NCBI GenBank assembly: GCA_002430925.1
Contig: DJDD01000097.1
Span: 17,233 to 44,003 of the forward strand
Length of the DNA: 26,771 nucleotides
Origin: Flavobacteriales bacterium UBA5933
GTDB taxonomy: Bacteria; Bacteroidota; Bacteroidia; Flavobacteriales; Weeksellaceae
Direction of reading: 5' to 3'
A program made the position numbers and the translations under genes. The notes beneath the pieces are model-generated. The model was not told the DNA's origin. It worked only from the letters and a program-made list of their open reading frames with translations, and searched no databases. Shown one piece after another: positions 8,658 to 16,241 of the stretch. The number at the start of each line of letters is the position of its first letter. Positions within the stretch are counted from its first letter, which is position 1.

Positions 8658-9128
8658 TTATAATTGATTATACTTAGATATTGTAAAAGATAGTTTTGTA
8701 TTATCATTTAGACAATCTACAAATAAATTATGGTTATCGTTATTTTTTGGAATAGTATAATATGCGATACATTCATCTTTTTTTAGAGTATACATTGTTT
8801 CTTTAGAAGTTATTAATTTTCTAATATTCTTAAAATTGAAAACTATATCTTCTCTAAATGATTTATTATTTATTCTAATAGAAGCTTTGTTGTCATTTGA
8901 ATTAATATATATATTATAAGGATTATTCATACTTGGTTCATGTGCTAGTTTACCTTCACTTCCAGGTTTGTTGATTATCAGTGTATATGCAATTACTTTT
9001 TTATTTACAAATACTTTATCACCAAATATCATTTGATCTACAACATCATCATCAGGTTCTTGCCCCAATGACATAGTATTAGATAAAATCAATAATAATA
9101 TAAATGCTATTTTTTTTTTCATTTTCAT
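8658..9128 (-). CDS. Small exported protein, unknown function
   Basis: A 156-residue protein with a clear N-terminal signal peptide: MKMKKK, a hydrophobic core to about residue 19 and a probable cleavage near SLGQ at 20-23. The mature part is polar and Asn-rich, with only two cysteines (KDECIAYY and FVDCLND) that could form one disulfide bond. I recognise no family. It begins 1 base after the stop of the upstream membrane-anchored coiled-coil gene, so the two are almost certainly cotranslated. It is the last gene of the leftward accessory cluster. No clear terminator follows; 8516-8657 is AT-rich with nothing I can name. Confidence 0.6.
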   Translation of the reverse strand: MKMKKKIAFILLLILSNTMSLGQEPDDDVVDQMIFGDKVFVNKKVIAYTLIINKPGSEGKLAHEPSMNNPYNIYINSNDNKASIRINNKSFREDIVFNFKNIRKLITSKETMYTLKKDECIAYYTIPKNNDNHNLFVDCLNDNTKLSFTISKYNQL

Positions 9129-9129
9129 T

Positions 9130-9651
9130 TTATTTTAATCTTTTTACTCTAATTTCATCATCCATACCTTCAACTCTCATATAGGTTGAACCATCTTTAC
9201 TATAAATAAGAACATCAGGTGAATATGCATATCGGTATTTATAAGAATAAGAAGCTTGTTGCCAAATTGTGCCATTTCTCATTTTAAAAATAGTTTCACC
9301 ATCCCATCCGTTGAATTCACCATCAATTTTAGTTTCCATGGCATTACCTGTAAAAGTTCTAGTTGGCGCACTTCCATAAGTTAATCTATTATTTACGATA
9401 TTATTAAATCTTTTGGCATTAGATAATTGATTGTTTAATTTAGAAATTTCATTTTCTAAATCATTATTTTCTTGAATTAAATCTGAATTTTCAGACTTTA
9501 ATTTTGAATTCTCAGATTCAAGTTTTGAATTATCATTATTTAAATGCTCAACTTCTTCAATACTTGAACTGTGTTTAATAAATAAAGAAATAGTTGTTAT
9601 TAGTAATACACAAGAGACTACTCCTAATATAAATTGTAAAAGTTTATTCAT
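9130..9651 (-). CDS. Membrane-anchored coiled-coil protein, unknown function
   Basis: 173 residues. One N-terminal transmembrane helix (about residues 5-25) is followed by a coiled coil at 31-82 built from near-repeats of the type SKLESEN / SKLKSEN / SDLIQEN. A compact C-terminal domain at about 107-171 is rich in Trp and Tyr (GEFNGWDGETIF, IWQQASYSYKYRYAYSP) and looks like a small beta barrel, probably extracytoplasmic. I have no function for it. It is followed after 1 base by the exported 156-residue protein. It may belong to the restriction cluster upstream or simply share its transcript; the sequence does not decide this. Confidence 0.65.
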   Translation of the reverse strand: MNKLLQFILGVVSCVLLITTISLFIKHSSSIEEVEHLNNDNSKLESENSKLKSENSDLIQENNDLENEISKLNNQLSNAKRFNNIVNNRLTYGSAPTRTFTGNAMETKIDGEFNGWDGETIFKMRNGTIWQQASYSYKYRYAYSPDVLIYSKDGSTYMRVEGMDDEIRVKRLK

Positions 9652-9659
9652 AAATTTAA

Positions 9660-9725
9660 TTATTTTGAATGGTAAATATTTATAAAATCTTCATTAAGCT
9701 TTAGTTGTAATTCTTCTAAATCCAT
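9660..9725 (-). CDS. Possible 21-residue small ORF
   Basis: ATG to TAA frame encoding a 21-residue acidic peptide beginning MDLEELQLKLNEDF. It lies in the 87-base gap between the GIY-YIG gene and the coiled-coil gene. It could be a real small protein or a truncated N-terminus of a lost gene; there is no independent support. Confidence 0.25.
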   Translation of the reverse strand: MDLEELQLKLNEDFINIYHSK

Positions 9726-9738
9726 ATTAAAAAAGTTG

Positions 9739-10935
9739 TTATTTCAATTTTATTGATTGAGAATCATTATCATATTTATAATTAACAATAGTTCCGTTAA
9801 TTAATAAATTGATTGCTTCTCGAATTATAGGCAGTGGTACTACAAACCATTCTCTTGGATTAATTCTTTCACCATTATTATAAATATCTAAATCAAGGCA
9901 AATATTACCAAAGAAGCGATGTAAAAGACTCTCAAATTTATGTATGTTGACATTAGCAATTTCACAAGAATAAACTTCTTCTACTTCATCAAATAAATAA
10001 GTTGAAGATTTTGAAGCATTTTTAATTCTTTCTTTGACACTTGTTGTGCTTAAACCAATTTTGTATAAATTATGTATTGAAGCTATTTCAGGATTCTTTG
10101 ATTTGGATTTTAAAATATAAATCCATCCAGAAGAAATATCTTCTTGATAATCAACTCCAGCATTTTTGAACAATTCTTTTTCACCACCATCAATCACATC
10201 TGTAATTAATTTACCATTTTTCTGAATTGCTTTTCCTAATGAACGAAATAACATATTTGAAATAGTTCCATTCTCGAAAATTGTAACAGTTCTACCTTCT
10301 AAACGTACTCTATCGCCAGAAGTATTTTCTTTTAAAACTTTCTCAGCTTTGGAAACTTCCAAATAAGCCAAAAGACCATCAACTAAATAAAAGTTACCTT
10401 CTTTTAGGTTGATTTCAGCATTTTTAAATTCTTTGAATTTTCTTTTTCCTTCTTTTAATTCTTGATGAACTTGTTTGAACATCATATCATATTTTGTAAA
10501 CTCTTTTTCAGGAATTGATGAACGTTGTGCGATGTAATCAGCTTTACCTCTTGTCGGTTCTTTAGGAACATAATTAAATTCAAAAATTGAAGAATCTCCA
10601 TCAGTATCTAATAAACCTAACTCATCATCATCTAAAATATCATCCAATGATTCTATTTTAGGTTCATAATCACCCAATAAATTGTATCGATCAAAAGCTT
10701 TTAAAATACCTTTTTTATTATCATTTGTTCTTAATTCTTTTAGTTTAGATGATAAAGTATATTCAGACATAGAGCTATTTGAAGGCTCTCTTTTATTCGT
10801 TTCATAAAACGAATTGATCTCTTCAAAAGCGTCTATTAACCGATCTTCATCTGTTTTTATATAATTCTGAGGTTGTTTTGAATTTAATAAACCTAAATCA
10901 TCGTCATCAAATATATCGTCTAATGTTTTAGCCAT
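9739..10935 (-). CDS. GIY-YIG nuclease (T5orf172-like), restriction partner
   Basis: 398 residues from the MAKTLDDIF start. The nuclease domain is C-terminal: GWIYILKS at about 270-277, LYKIGLSTTSVKERI at 290-304 (GIY and YIG strands, catalytic Arg about 303) and HKFESLLHRFF with the metal-binding Glu near 335, ending PREWFVVP, as in T5orf172-type GIY-YIG proteins. The N-terminal half carries two acidic near-copies of LDDIxDDDxLGLL at about residues 5-18 and 97-110. The start codon overlaps the helicase stop by 8 bases, so translation is coupled and the two products probably act together. A longer frame upstream (to 10959) lies within the helicase and is less likely. I infer it is the cleaving subunit of the system. 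Confidence 0.85.
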   Translation of the reverse strand: MAKTLDDIFDDDDLGLLNSKQPQNYIKTDEDRLIDAFEEINSFYETNKREPSNSSMSEYTLSSKLKELRTNDNKKGILKAFDRYNLLGDYEPKIESLDDILDDDELGLLDTDGDSSIFEFNYVPKEPTRGKADYIAQRSSIPEKEFTKYDMMFKQVHQELKEGKRKFKEFKNAEINLKEGNFYLVDGLLAYLEVSKAEKVLKENTSGDRVRLEGRTVTIFENGTISNMLFRSLGKAIQKNGKLITDVIDGGEKELFKNAGVDYQEDISSGWIYILKSKSKNPEIASIHNLYKIGLSTTSVKERIKNASKSSTYLFDEVEEVYSCEIANVNIHKFESLLHRFFGNICLDLDIYNNGERINPREWFVVPLPIIREAINLLINGTIVNYKYDNDSQSIKLK

Positions 10936-12922
10936 TTTGTGCTTTTTTACGTTTAGCATCTTGAATAAATAACAAAGCTTGAGCTAATCTTTGCTCTTTT
11001 GGATCATAAGATTGTATACTTGGTTTATCTCCTGTATGTTTAACCCATTCTTTGATTTTAGGCCATAAAATTACAGCCTCTTCTTCAGTCATATCAATTT
11101 TAGTTACATTCATTGTATCTTGAATTGATTTTAAAACAGAAGTTGTTACGTTTTTCGATAATATCTCAAAAGCTTTCTGAAATGGATTGATCGTATCAAT
11201 TAAATCGATGTTGATGTCATCAATATTCACAAAACTACCAGCCATTTTAATGAATTTTTTTGAACCTTGCTCTTCAACTTCTCCATTTTTGATTACAGAA
11301 TCAACCACTACATATTGACGAACTGCTTCTACATCTTCTTCATTCAAATCAGGATAGACTTCACGAATAATTCGAGGTATTAAAACTGTATTAATTACTT
11401 CAGGTTCGATATTCCCTGGCATAGCCTTAATCATTGTATCATCTTGAAGAATGCGAGCTTTTAAATCATTTAAATCACTTTCAATAATATCTTTAGCTCG
11501 TTGAGATTTAGGTTTCTTAAAACCTTTAATTTTAATTGTATTTTCATCGTCATTTTCTAAATCATCTTCTTCATCATCGTCCATTGGTTTGAATTTGAAG
11601 TTTGGTGCTAAAACTTGTTCCATTAACAAAGAAGCCGTAATTGCTTTTAGCATGTTATTTACAGATAGTTTTATATCATCTTCCATTGCGTCAGGCTGAG
11701 CAATTAAATTTGTAAACTGAGCATGTGTTTTATTGTTACTATCTCGTGTTGCACGACCAATAATTTGAATAATCTCAGTTAATGAACCTCTATATCCAAT
11801 TGTTAAAGCATGCTGACAAAATGGCCAATCAAAACCTTCTTTTGCCATTCCTAATGCAATAATCATATCAATATCTTCAGGTGTTTTTACACCACGTAAA
11901 TAAGCTGTTATTTTATCTCTATCTTTTTGATTGTCATTAACTAAATCAGCTATTTTTAAAATTTTTCCTGATCGCTTACTTTTTACATATAAAACACCCG
12001 TTTCTGTATCTTGATATTCTAATTCGCCTAAACAATCAATGATATGATTTACCTCTTCTAATTTTTCTTTTGATGATTCAGCAGAGTTAACACTGGGTAT
12101 ATGAATAATTGTTTTAAGGTTTTCGTCTAAGATTTCTTCTAAAGCTGACATTCCTCTGTCCTTATCGTGTTTATAATATCTTCCACGATAGAAATGATAA
12201 CCAATACCTAAAGATTTTAAATATTCATATCCATTTAATTGATCGTAATAATTGTAGGTAACTTTGATAAATTTTTCTTCATCTTCAGGTAATAATACAG
12301 GAATACTATCTCCTCTAAAATAAGATCCGGTCATTGCAACAATATGGGCATTCGATTTTTCCATAATCTTACGCATCACATTTCCTAAAATATTATCTCC
12401 ATCAGCCGAAACATGGTGAAACTCATCGATTGCAACTAAACAATTATTAAAATCAGTTTCTGTTAATCCTTCAAAAGCAAAACGTAAAGTAGCGTGTGTA
12501 CAAATTAATATTTTATCTTCCGATTGCATAAAATCTTTGAATGCCTGAACTTTACTTGTATCACTTCCAGGAGAACATAAATTATACTTTAGGTTTAAAT
12601 CCCAATCAGCAAAGAATCCATATTTTGTTAACTCTGTTGGAGCAAAAGAATTTCCGATAGATCTTTCAGGAACAGCAACTATTACTTTTTTAATTCCTTG
12701 ATTAATTAATTTATCTAAAGCTAAAAACATTAAAGCTCTTGATTTTCCTGAAGCTGGAGGAGCTTTTAATAATAAGTATTGAGCAGAACGCGCTTCAAAT
12801 GCTTTTTCTTGCATTTCACGCATTCCATATTCATTTGTAGATTTACTTTGTCCAGTCAGTTTATAATTTACATTAACCAGATTAATTGGTTGTTTATAGT
12901 TGCTTGTTGTATTGGTTTTCAT
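10928..12922 (-). CDS. SF2 DEAD/DEAH-type helicase, restriction subunit
   Basis: 664-residue superfamily 2 translocase. Motif I is APPASGKS at 54-61, motif II DEFH at 166-169 (in place of DEAH), motif III TGS at 198-200, and motif VI QIIGRATR at 386-393. A conserved KEGFDWP precedes the last. A very acidic linker (MDDDEEDDLENDD, about 452-464) separates the motor from a C-terminal region. Such motors serve restriction systems by translocating on DNA. It is coupled to the downstream GIY-YIG gene by an 8-base overlap. Its first 82 bases have an 81/82 copy at 14779-14860. No nuclease motif is seen in the helicase itself. Confidence 0.88.
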   Translation of the reverse strand: MKTNTTSNYKQPINLVNVNYKLTGQSKSTNEYGMREMQEKAFEARSAQYLLLKAPPASGKSRALMFLALDKLINQGIKKVIVAVPERSIGNSFAPTELTKYGFFADWDLNLKYNLCSPGSDTSKVQAFKDFMQSEDKILICTHATLRFAFEGLTETDFNNCLVAIDEFHHVSADGDNILGNVMRKIMEKSNAHIVAMTGSYFRGDSIPVLLPEDEEKFIKVTYNYYDQLNGYEYLKSLGIGYHFYRGRYYKHDKDRGMSALEEILDENLKTIIHIPSVNSAESSKEKLEEVNHIIDCLGELEYQDTETGVLYVKSKRSGKILKIADLVNDNQKDRDKITAYLRGVKTPEDIDMIIALGMAKEGFDWPFCQHALTIGYRGSLTEIIQIIGRATRDSNNKTHAQFTNLIAQPDAMEDDIKLSVNNMLKAITASLLMEQVLAPNFKFKPMDDDEEDDLENDDENTIKIKGFKKPKSQRAKDIIESDLNDLKARILQDDTMIKAMPGNIEPEVINTVLIPRIIREVYPDLNEEDVEAVRQYVVVDSVIKNGEVEEQGSKKFIKMAGSFVNIDDINIDLIDTINPFQKAFEILSKNVTTSVLKSIQDTMNVTKIDMTEEEAVILWPKIKEWVKHTGDKPSIQSYDPKEQRLAQALLFIQDAKRKKAQNG
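12841..12922 (-). repeat. 82-bp direct repeat, copy A (helicase 5' end)
   Basis: Identical to 14779-14860 except one base in the second codon. Identity stops abruptly at both ends, at the start codon and after codon 27. This sharp edge suggests recombination or gene conversion rather than slow divergence. Confidence 0.9.
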
Positions 12923-12967
12923 TTATTTTAACTTTTATTAATCTCTTAAGAATAATTGTTTTAACCT

Positions 12968-14068
12968 CTAATTAATTTCTTTAGAAATTGAGGTTTTTAT
13001 TTTAAAGTTTTTATTCTCAAAACACATTCTTCCAAAAACAATAGATGGATGGATTTGATGTTCATTTGAAAAAGTTAGAATGCTTTTATCTTGAACAGGA
13101 AATTTAATTGTTTTAAATTTTTTCCACAAATTGATTGGTATCAGGTTATTTCTTGCAAAATTGTCCGCTTCATCTTCATAAACAGTTCGTGTTTTATCAT
13201 CAATATCTAAAAACTTATATTCTTTATTTTCAACTAAATGTAAAAATATATGTCCTAGCTCATGAAATAATGTAAAAGCTACATAATCCACTCTATTGTA
13301 TCTCAAAGACAGAACTACTGTAGGATTATCGTCACTCCAAAATGAATATCCTTCTACAGGTGTTTTATCAAATTTTTTAAGTATGATAAGTTTAATTCCA
13401 AATTTCGATAGAGTGGATTTAATAGATTCAATTAAATTATTATTACGATAAAATATATTCTTTAATTCTTCTAATAACCCAAGCTGATTATTTTCATTAA
13501 ACTCACATACACTCATTAGAGATGCTTCATATTCTGCTAATGCACTCCATGAAAAAAGATTTTTTTCATTTACTGTAAGTTTTTCAGATTTGCGGTAATA
13601 TGCAAATTTTCTATTTGCAAACTGATCAATGAAATCATTAATGTTATTTACTTTAAAAATTTCATATATTTTATTAATGTTTTCTTCTATACTATCTGTT
13701 AAATGACCCATTTTTTTAAAATCAGCTATAGGAACAAAAGTTTTAATAACATTCCAAATTTCAATGTTCTTAACTTTCTCAATATTTTTTTCTTTTATTC
13801 TCGCTACATCTAAATCGTATTGGGTTTGAAATTTTAACCAAAAGTCAGCAGGAATACCTAAAGCTTTTTCTAATAACAAAGCTGTATCTGCTGTAATAGG
13901 TCTTTTTCCTTTGATTATTTCATTTAGAAATGATGTTTTAACACCTAATAAATGTGCTAATTCTTTTTGATTAATATCATCTCTAACTTCTAATTCATCA
14001 GCAATCAAAACACCAGGATGTGTTGCTGAATGAGGAATTAATTCATTTGCTGTTTGTTGGGTACTCAT
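12968..14068 (-). CDS. higA: HigA-type antitoxin fused to ImmA/IrrE peptidase
   Basis: 366 residues in two parts. Residues 15-85 are a HigA-like helix-turn-helix (HPGVLIADELE, then QKELAHLLGVKTSFLNEIIKGKRPIT), which should bind the operator and neutralise HigB. Residues 230-310 are a zincin peptidase of the ImmA/IrrE type: FHELGHIFLH with the HExxH at 269-273 and a downstream EDEADNFA supplying the third ligand near 300. It follows higB by 20 bases, with toxin first, as usual for higBA. The peptidase could act in self-cleavage or signal response; this is inference. The gene sits between the methyltransferase and helicase genes of the restriction cluster. Confidence 0.88.
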   Translation of the reverse strand: MSTQQTANELIPHSATHPGVLIADELEVRDDINQKELAHLLGVKTSFLNEIIKGKRPITADTALLLEKALGIPADFWLKFQTQYDLDVARIKEKNIEKVKNIEIWNVIKTFVPIADFKKMGHLTDSIEENINKIYEIFKVNNINDFIDQFANRKFAYYRKSEKLTVNEKNLFSWSALAEYEASLMSVCEFNENNQLGLLEELKNIFYRNNNLIESIKSTLSKFGIKLIILKKFDKTPVEGYSFWSDDNPTVVLSLRYNRVDYVAFTLFHELGHIFLHLVENKEYKFLDIDDKTRTVYEDEADNFARNNLIPINLWKKFKTIKFPVQDKSILTFSNEHQIHPSIVFGRMCFENKNFKIKTSISKEIN

Positions 14069-14088
14069 TGTGGTTACAGTTTTTTTTA

Positions 14089-14406
14089 TTACTTATAGTG
14101 ATTACTTAAGTCTGCGATAGAACAAATAATGATAGTATTTGGTTCTTCGCCCTCCTCTTTTGTATAGAATTCTATTCTATATTGACCATCAACTCTTATC
14201 GACTGTCTCCCTTCTGTATTTGTCAAAACTTCGTAATTTAAACTATGCATTACGAAAAGATCTTCTATTTTGTTTACAGCCCTTAAAATATCAATCTTTT
14301 TAATATATTTTTTGACAACTTGTGGTTGAAACCGATGCTTCTTATTTTTTGCTTTCCCATCTGTATACAACTCTTCTAAATGGGTTTCCAAAAATTCAAT
14401 CTTCAT
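14089..14406 (-). CDS. higB: HigB/RelE-superfamily toxin
   Basis: A 105-residue basic protein of the RelE/HigB fold, predicted ribosome-dependent mRNA interferase. Typical late features are present: RQSIRVDGQYRIEF at about 67-80, and SIADLSNHYK at the C-terminus, where D.SNHYK is the common HigB ending. The N-terminal part is charged helix (KNKKHRFQPQVVKKYIKK). It is first in a two-gene unit with the HigA-ImmA fusion and has its own TATATTTG promoter element. Whether it is still active cannot be seen. Confidence 0.85.
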   Translation of the reverse strand: MKIEFLETHLEELYTDGKAKNKKHRFQPQVVKKYIKKIDILRAVNKIEDLFVMHSLNYEVLTNTEGRQSIRVDGQYRIEFYTKEEGEEPNTIIICSIADLSNHYK

Positions 14407-14435
14407 TAAAAACTTTTTTGCGGTGAAATATTGTA

Positions 14436-14443
14436 CAAATATA
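14436..14443 (-). promoter_or_regulatory. higBA -7 promoter element
   Basis: TATATTTG on the minus strand, ending 29 bases before the higB start. The upstream region that should hold the -33 element is occupied by the palindrome at 14448-14476, which is what an autoregulated toxin-antitoxin promoter would look like. Confidence 0.5.
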
Positions 14444-14447
14444 TAAT

Positions 14448-14476
14448 AAAAAATTCACTAATTAAGTGAATTTTTT
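14448..14476. terminator. Hairpin: terminator and/or HigA operator
   Basis: A 12-bp perfect inverted repeat (AAAAAATTCACT / AGTGAATTTTTT) around a 5-base loop. On the minus strand it is a hairpin with a T tract just past the remnant of a methyltransferase gene, so it may be that gene's old terminator. Its position across the expected -33 region of higBA also fits an operator. Confidence 0.6.
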
Positions 14477-14485
14477 ATTTTTCTA

Positions 14486-14610
14486 TTATTTCTTCGTTGT
14501 TTTCTTTTTTGGTTTCGCAATCAAAGTTTCTTTTGTTGTCATTTCGTCCTATAGTTTGAATAAGTATTTTAAACGTTCTTCGTGTGAATGAAATATAGAT
14601 AAACAATTAT
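14486..14610 (-). pseudogene. Remnant of a second methyltransferase gene (3' end)
   Basis: Read on the minus strand in one frame, this stretch gives HSHEERLKYLFKL, a stop (TAG), then DEMTTKETL and a Lys-rich tail ending at TAA (14488-14486). It aligns to the C-terminus of the intact methyltransferase (HSDEERLEYLFKLYDEMTTKETL plus Lys-rich tail), with a nonsense mutation where the intact gene has Tyr. Similarity fades beyond about 14610. It is the scar of a diverged second copy whose upstream part has been lost. Confidence 0.8.
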
Positions 14611-14677
14611 TACAATTATATCAAATTTAATTTTTAATACACAAAACACATTGATTTATAGGATTATTTATACTTTT

Positions 14678-14860
14678 TTACTGTAGTGAATTAATAATAT
14701 CTCTAAATCTTGAACTCATATTTTCTTTATATCCTTTCCCTTGGACTACTCTCATTACATATTTATTGAAAGGAAGTAATTTACTTTGTCCAGTCAGTTT
14801 ATAATTTACATTAACCAGATTAATTGGTTGTTTATAGTTGCTTGTTGTATTGGTTTCCAT
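14678..14860 (-). pseudogene. Remnant of a second helicase gene (5' end)
   Basis: A 60-residue frame whose first 27 residues match the start of the intact helicase (one change, Lys to Glu at position 2). At DNA level 14779-14860 matches 12841-12922 at 81 of 82 positions. After GQSK the match becomes weak but still recognisable (NKYVMRVVQGK against NEYGMREMQEK), then ends before the Walker A motif. It lies 28 bases downstream of fic in the place a full helicase gene would occupy. It may be translated but cannot be a helicase. Confidence 0.85.
14779..14860 (-). repeat. 82-bp direct repeat, copy B (remnant)
   Basis: Partner of 12841-12922, in the same orientation and 1938 bases away. The two copies bracket the methyltransferase remnant and the higBA module, so recombination between them would excise that module. 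Confidence 0.9.
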
Positions 14861-14888
14861 GTTTATTAAATAGAGTTATTATTTTGTT

Positions 14889-16004
14889 TTACACGCGTAC
14901 TAATTGCATTAAAGGTTCGAAAGAATAAAGGGCTGCTCTTCTACCAGCTGCTTTTTCTCTTAATACCAAATATCCATTCTCTTCTAATTTTTTAATAATC
15001 AGAACAGCAGTAGCATTTGGGATTTTCGTTGTATTCACAAACTTATTATTTCTAAATACAGGATAAGTAAAAATAAAATCTAAAATTTCCATATTCCATT
15101 TAGAAGACAATAGATCTGAAAATTCTGTTTTTGTTGTTTCGTACAAGTTTTTGATATTTTCTGCAATTTCTAAATTACGTATTGCTTGACTTTCTACTGC
15201 TTTCAAGAAAAATTTTATCCATTGGTTCCAATCATTAGAGCGAGAAACCTCTCTCATTTGCTCGATGTATTCTTCTTTATTTTCTTCGAAATATCCACTG
15301 ATATAAAAATGAGGTTGAGAAAGAATTTTTTCTTGCCATAAATTAAGCGTTATTAACATACGACCAATTCGACCATTTCCATCTTTAAATGGATGTAAGG
15401 CCTCAAACTCTAAATGCATTATTGCTGTTTTAATTAAAGGTGGTAAATCGCAAGTTTTGATATAATCAAAAAGATTTTCTAAACCTTGATCTAAGTTTTC
15501 TGGATTAATTGGTATAAACTGAATTTCTTTTTTACGGGTATCAGCTAAATAATTTTGTTCTTTTTTAAATTCACCTGGTGATTTGTTTGCTCCTCTTCCT
15601 AAGTACAAAAGTTGTTGATGCATTTGTTTAATAAAACTTATTGAAAAGTTATAATCGTTTTCTAAAGCATTTTGTGCATTCTTTAAAGCACGTTGATATA
15701 AAATAGTCTCTATAACATCAGCTTTAGCATTAGGATTATCTTGACCTTCATTATCAGCTTCATATAGCATAATCTCGTCCATAGTACTAATAGTTCCCTC
15801 TATACGAGATGAAATTACGGCTTCTTGATTTCTTAACGGAGCTAAAAGAATTTCTGTGTTATGTAAATTTTTTAGCATTTGATCAAATCGTGCAAGAGCA
15901 TCCGTTGCTTTCACAAGTTCCTGAATAAAATCTGCGTAGTTAATATTTTGAGGAGGAAAATTATTGTAGTGATATTTTACAGCGTTATCTATATTAAAAT
16001 CCAT
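14889..16004 (-). CDS. Fic family protein with C-terminal winged helix
   Basis: A 371-residue predicted AMP- or NMP-transferase acting on proteins. The N-terminal region has the inhibitory motif SSRIEG (residues 65-70, pattern S/TxxxEG), which makes it a self-inhibited class II Fic. The catalytic loop HPFKDGNGRIGR is intact at 204-215. The last 70 residues look like a winged helix-turn-helix (IPNATAVLIIKKLEENGYLVLREKAAGRR), so it may bind DNA. It lies between the methyltransferase gene and the helicase remnant. A TATATTTG promoter element is 18 bases upstream and an array of inverted repeats overlaps the promoter, suggesting autoregulation (inference). Confidence 0.88.
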   Translation of the reverse strand: MDFNIDNAVKYHYNNFPPQNINYADFIQELVKATDALARFDQMLKNLHNTEILLAPLRNQEAVISSRIEGTISTMDEIMLYEADNEGQDNPNAKADVIETILYQRALKNAQNALENDYNFSISFIKQMHQQLLYLGRGANKSPGEFKKEQNYLADTRKKEIQFIPINPENLDQGLENLFDYIKTCDLPPLIKTAIMHLEFEALHPFKDGNGRIGRMLITLNLWQEKILSQPHFYISGYFEENKEEYIEQMREVSRSNDWNQWIKFFLKAVESQAIRNLEIAENIKNLYETTKTEFSDLLSSKWNMEILDFIFTYPVFRNNKFVNTTKIPNATAVLIIKKLEENGYLVLREKAAGRRAALYSFEPLMQLVRV

Positions 16005-16022
16005 TTCACATTATATTGTATC

Positions 16023-16030
16023 CAAATATA
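16023..16030 (-). promoter_or_regulatory. fic -7 promoter element
   Basis: TATATTTG on the minus strand, 18 bases before the fic start. A TTG at 16049-16047, 16 bases further up, is a short-spaced -33 candidate and lies inside the first inverted repeat of the operator array. Confidence 0.5.
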
Positions 16031-16041
16031 AATAAAATTAT

Positions 16042-16241
16042 GTAAACAAGTATGTTTGATTACAAAAAACAACAAAAAACAACAGTCAAATAGATTTGAT
16101 TACAAAAGTTGTAAACAAAAAAGTTTGCTTATAACTTTTGCTTAGAAAATGTAAACAACAAATTTAGCTTACAATTTCTGTTATCAAAATATTTTGTTTA
16201 CAAAAATGCGACTCATTTTGTAAATAAAATAAATTATTTCT
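16042..16241. repeat. Array of six phased 22-bp inverted repeats
   Basis: Each unit is an 8-bp half site close to GTAAACAA, a 6-bp spacer, and the reverse half close to TTGATTAC. Units start at 16042, 16082, 16111, 16151, 16180 and 16220, steps of 40, 29, 40, 29 and 40. Units 1, 3, 4 and 5 are clear, unit 2 has a degenerate left half (ACAGTCAA), and unit 6 is weak with a right half overlapping the methyltransferase stop codon. The intervening sequence is not repeated. Best read as operators for a dimeric DNA-binding protein controlling fic. Confidence 0.7.

Noticed and set aside
16042..16241. CRISPR array
   Set aside because: The repeats are short, imperfect inverted repeats with 18- and 7-base gaps, and no cas gene is present.
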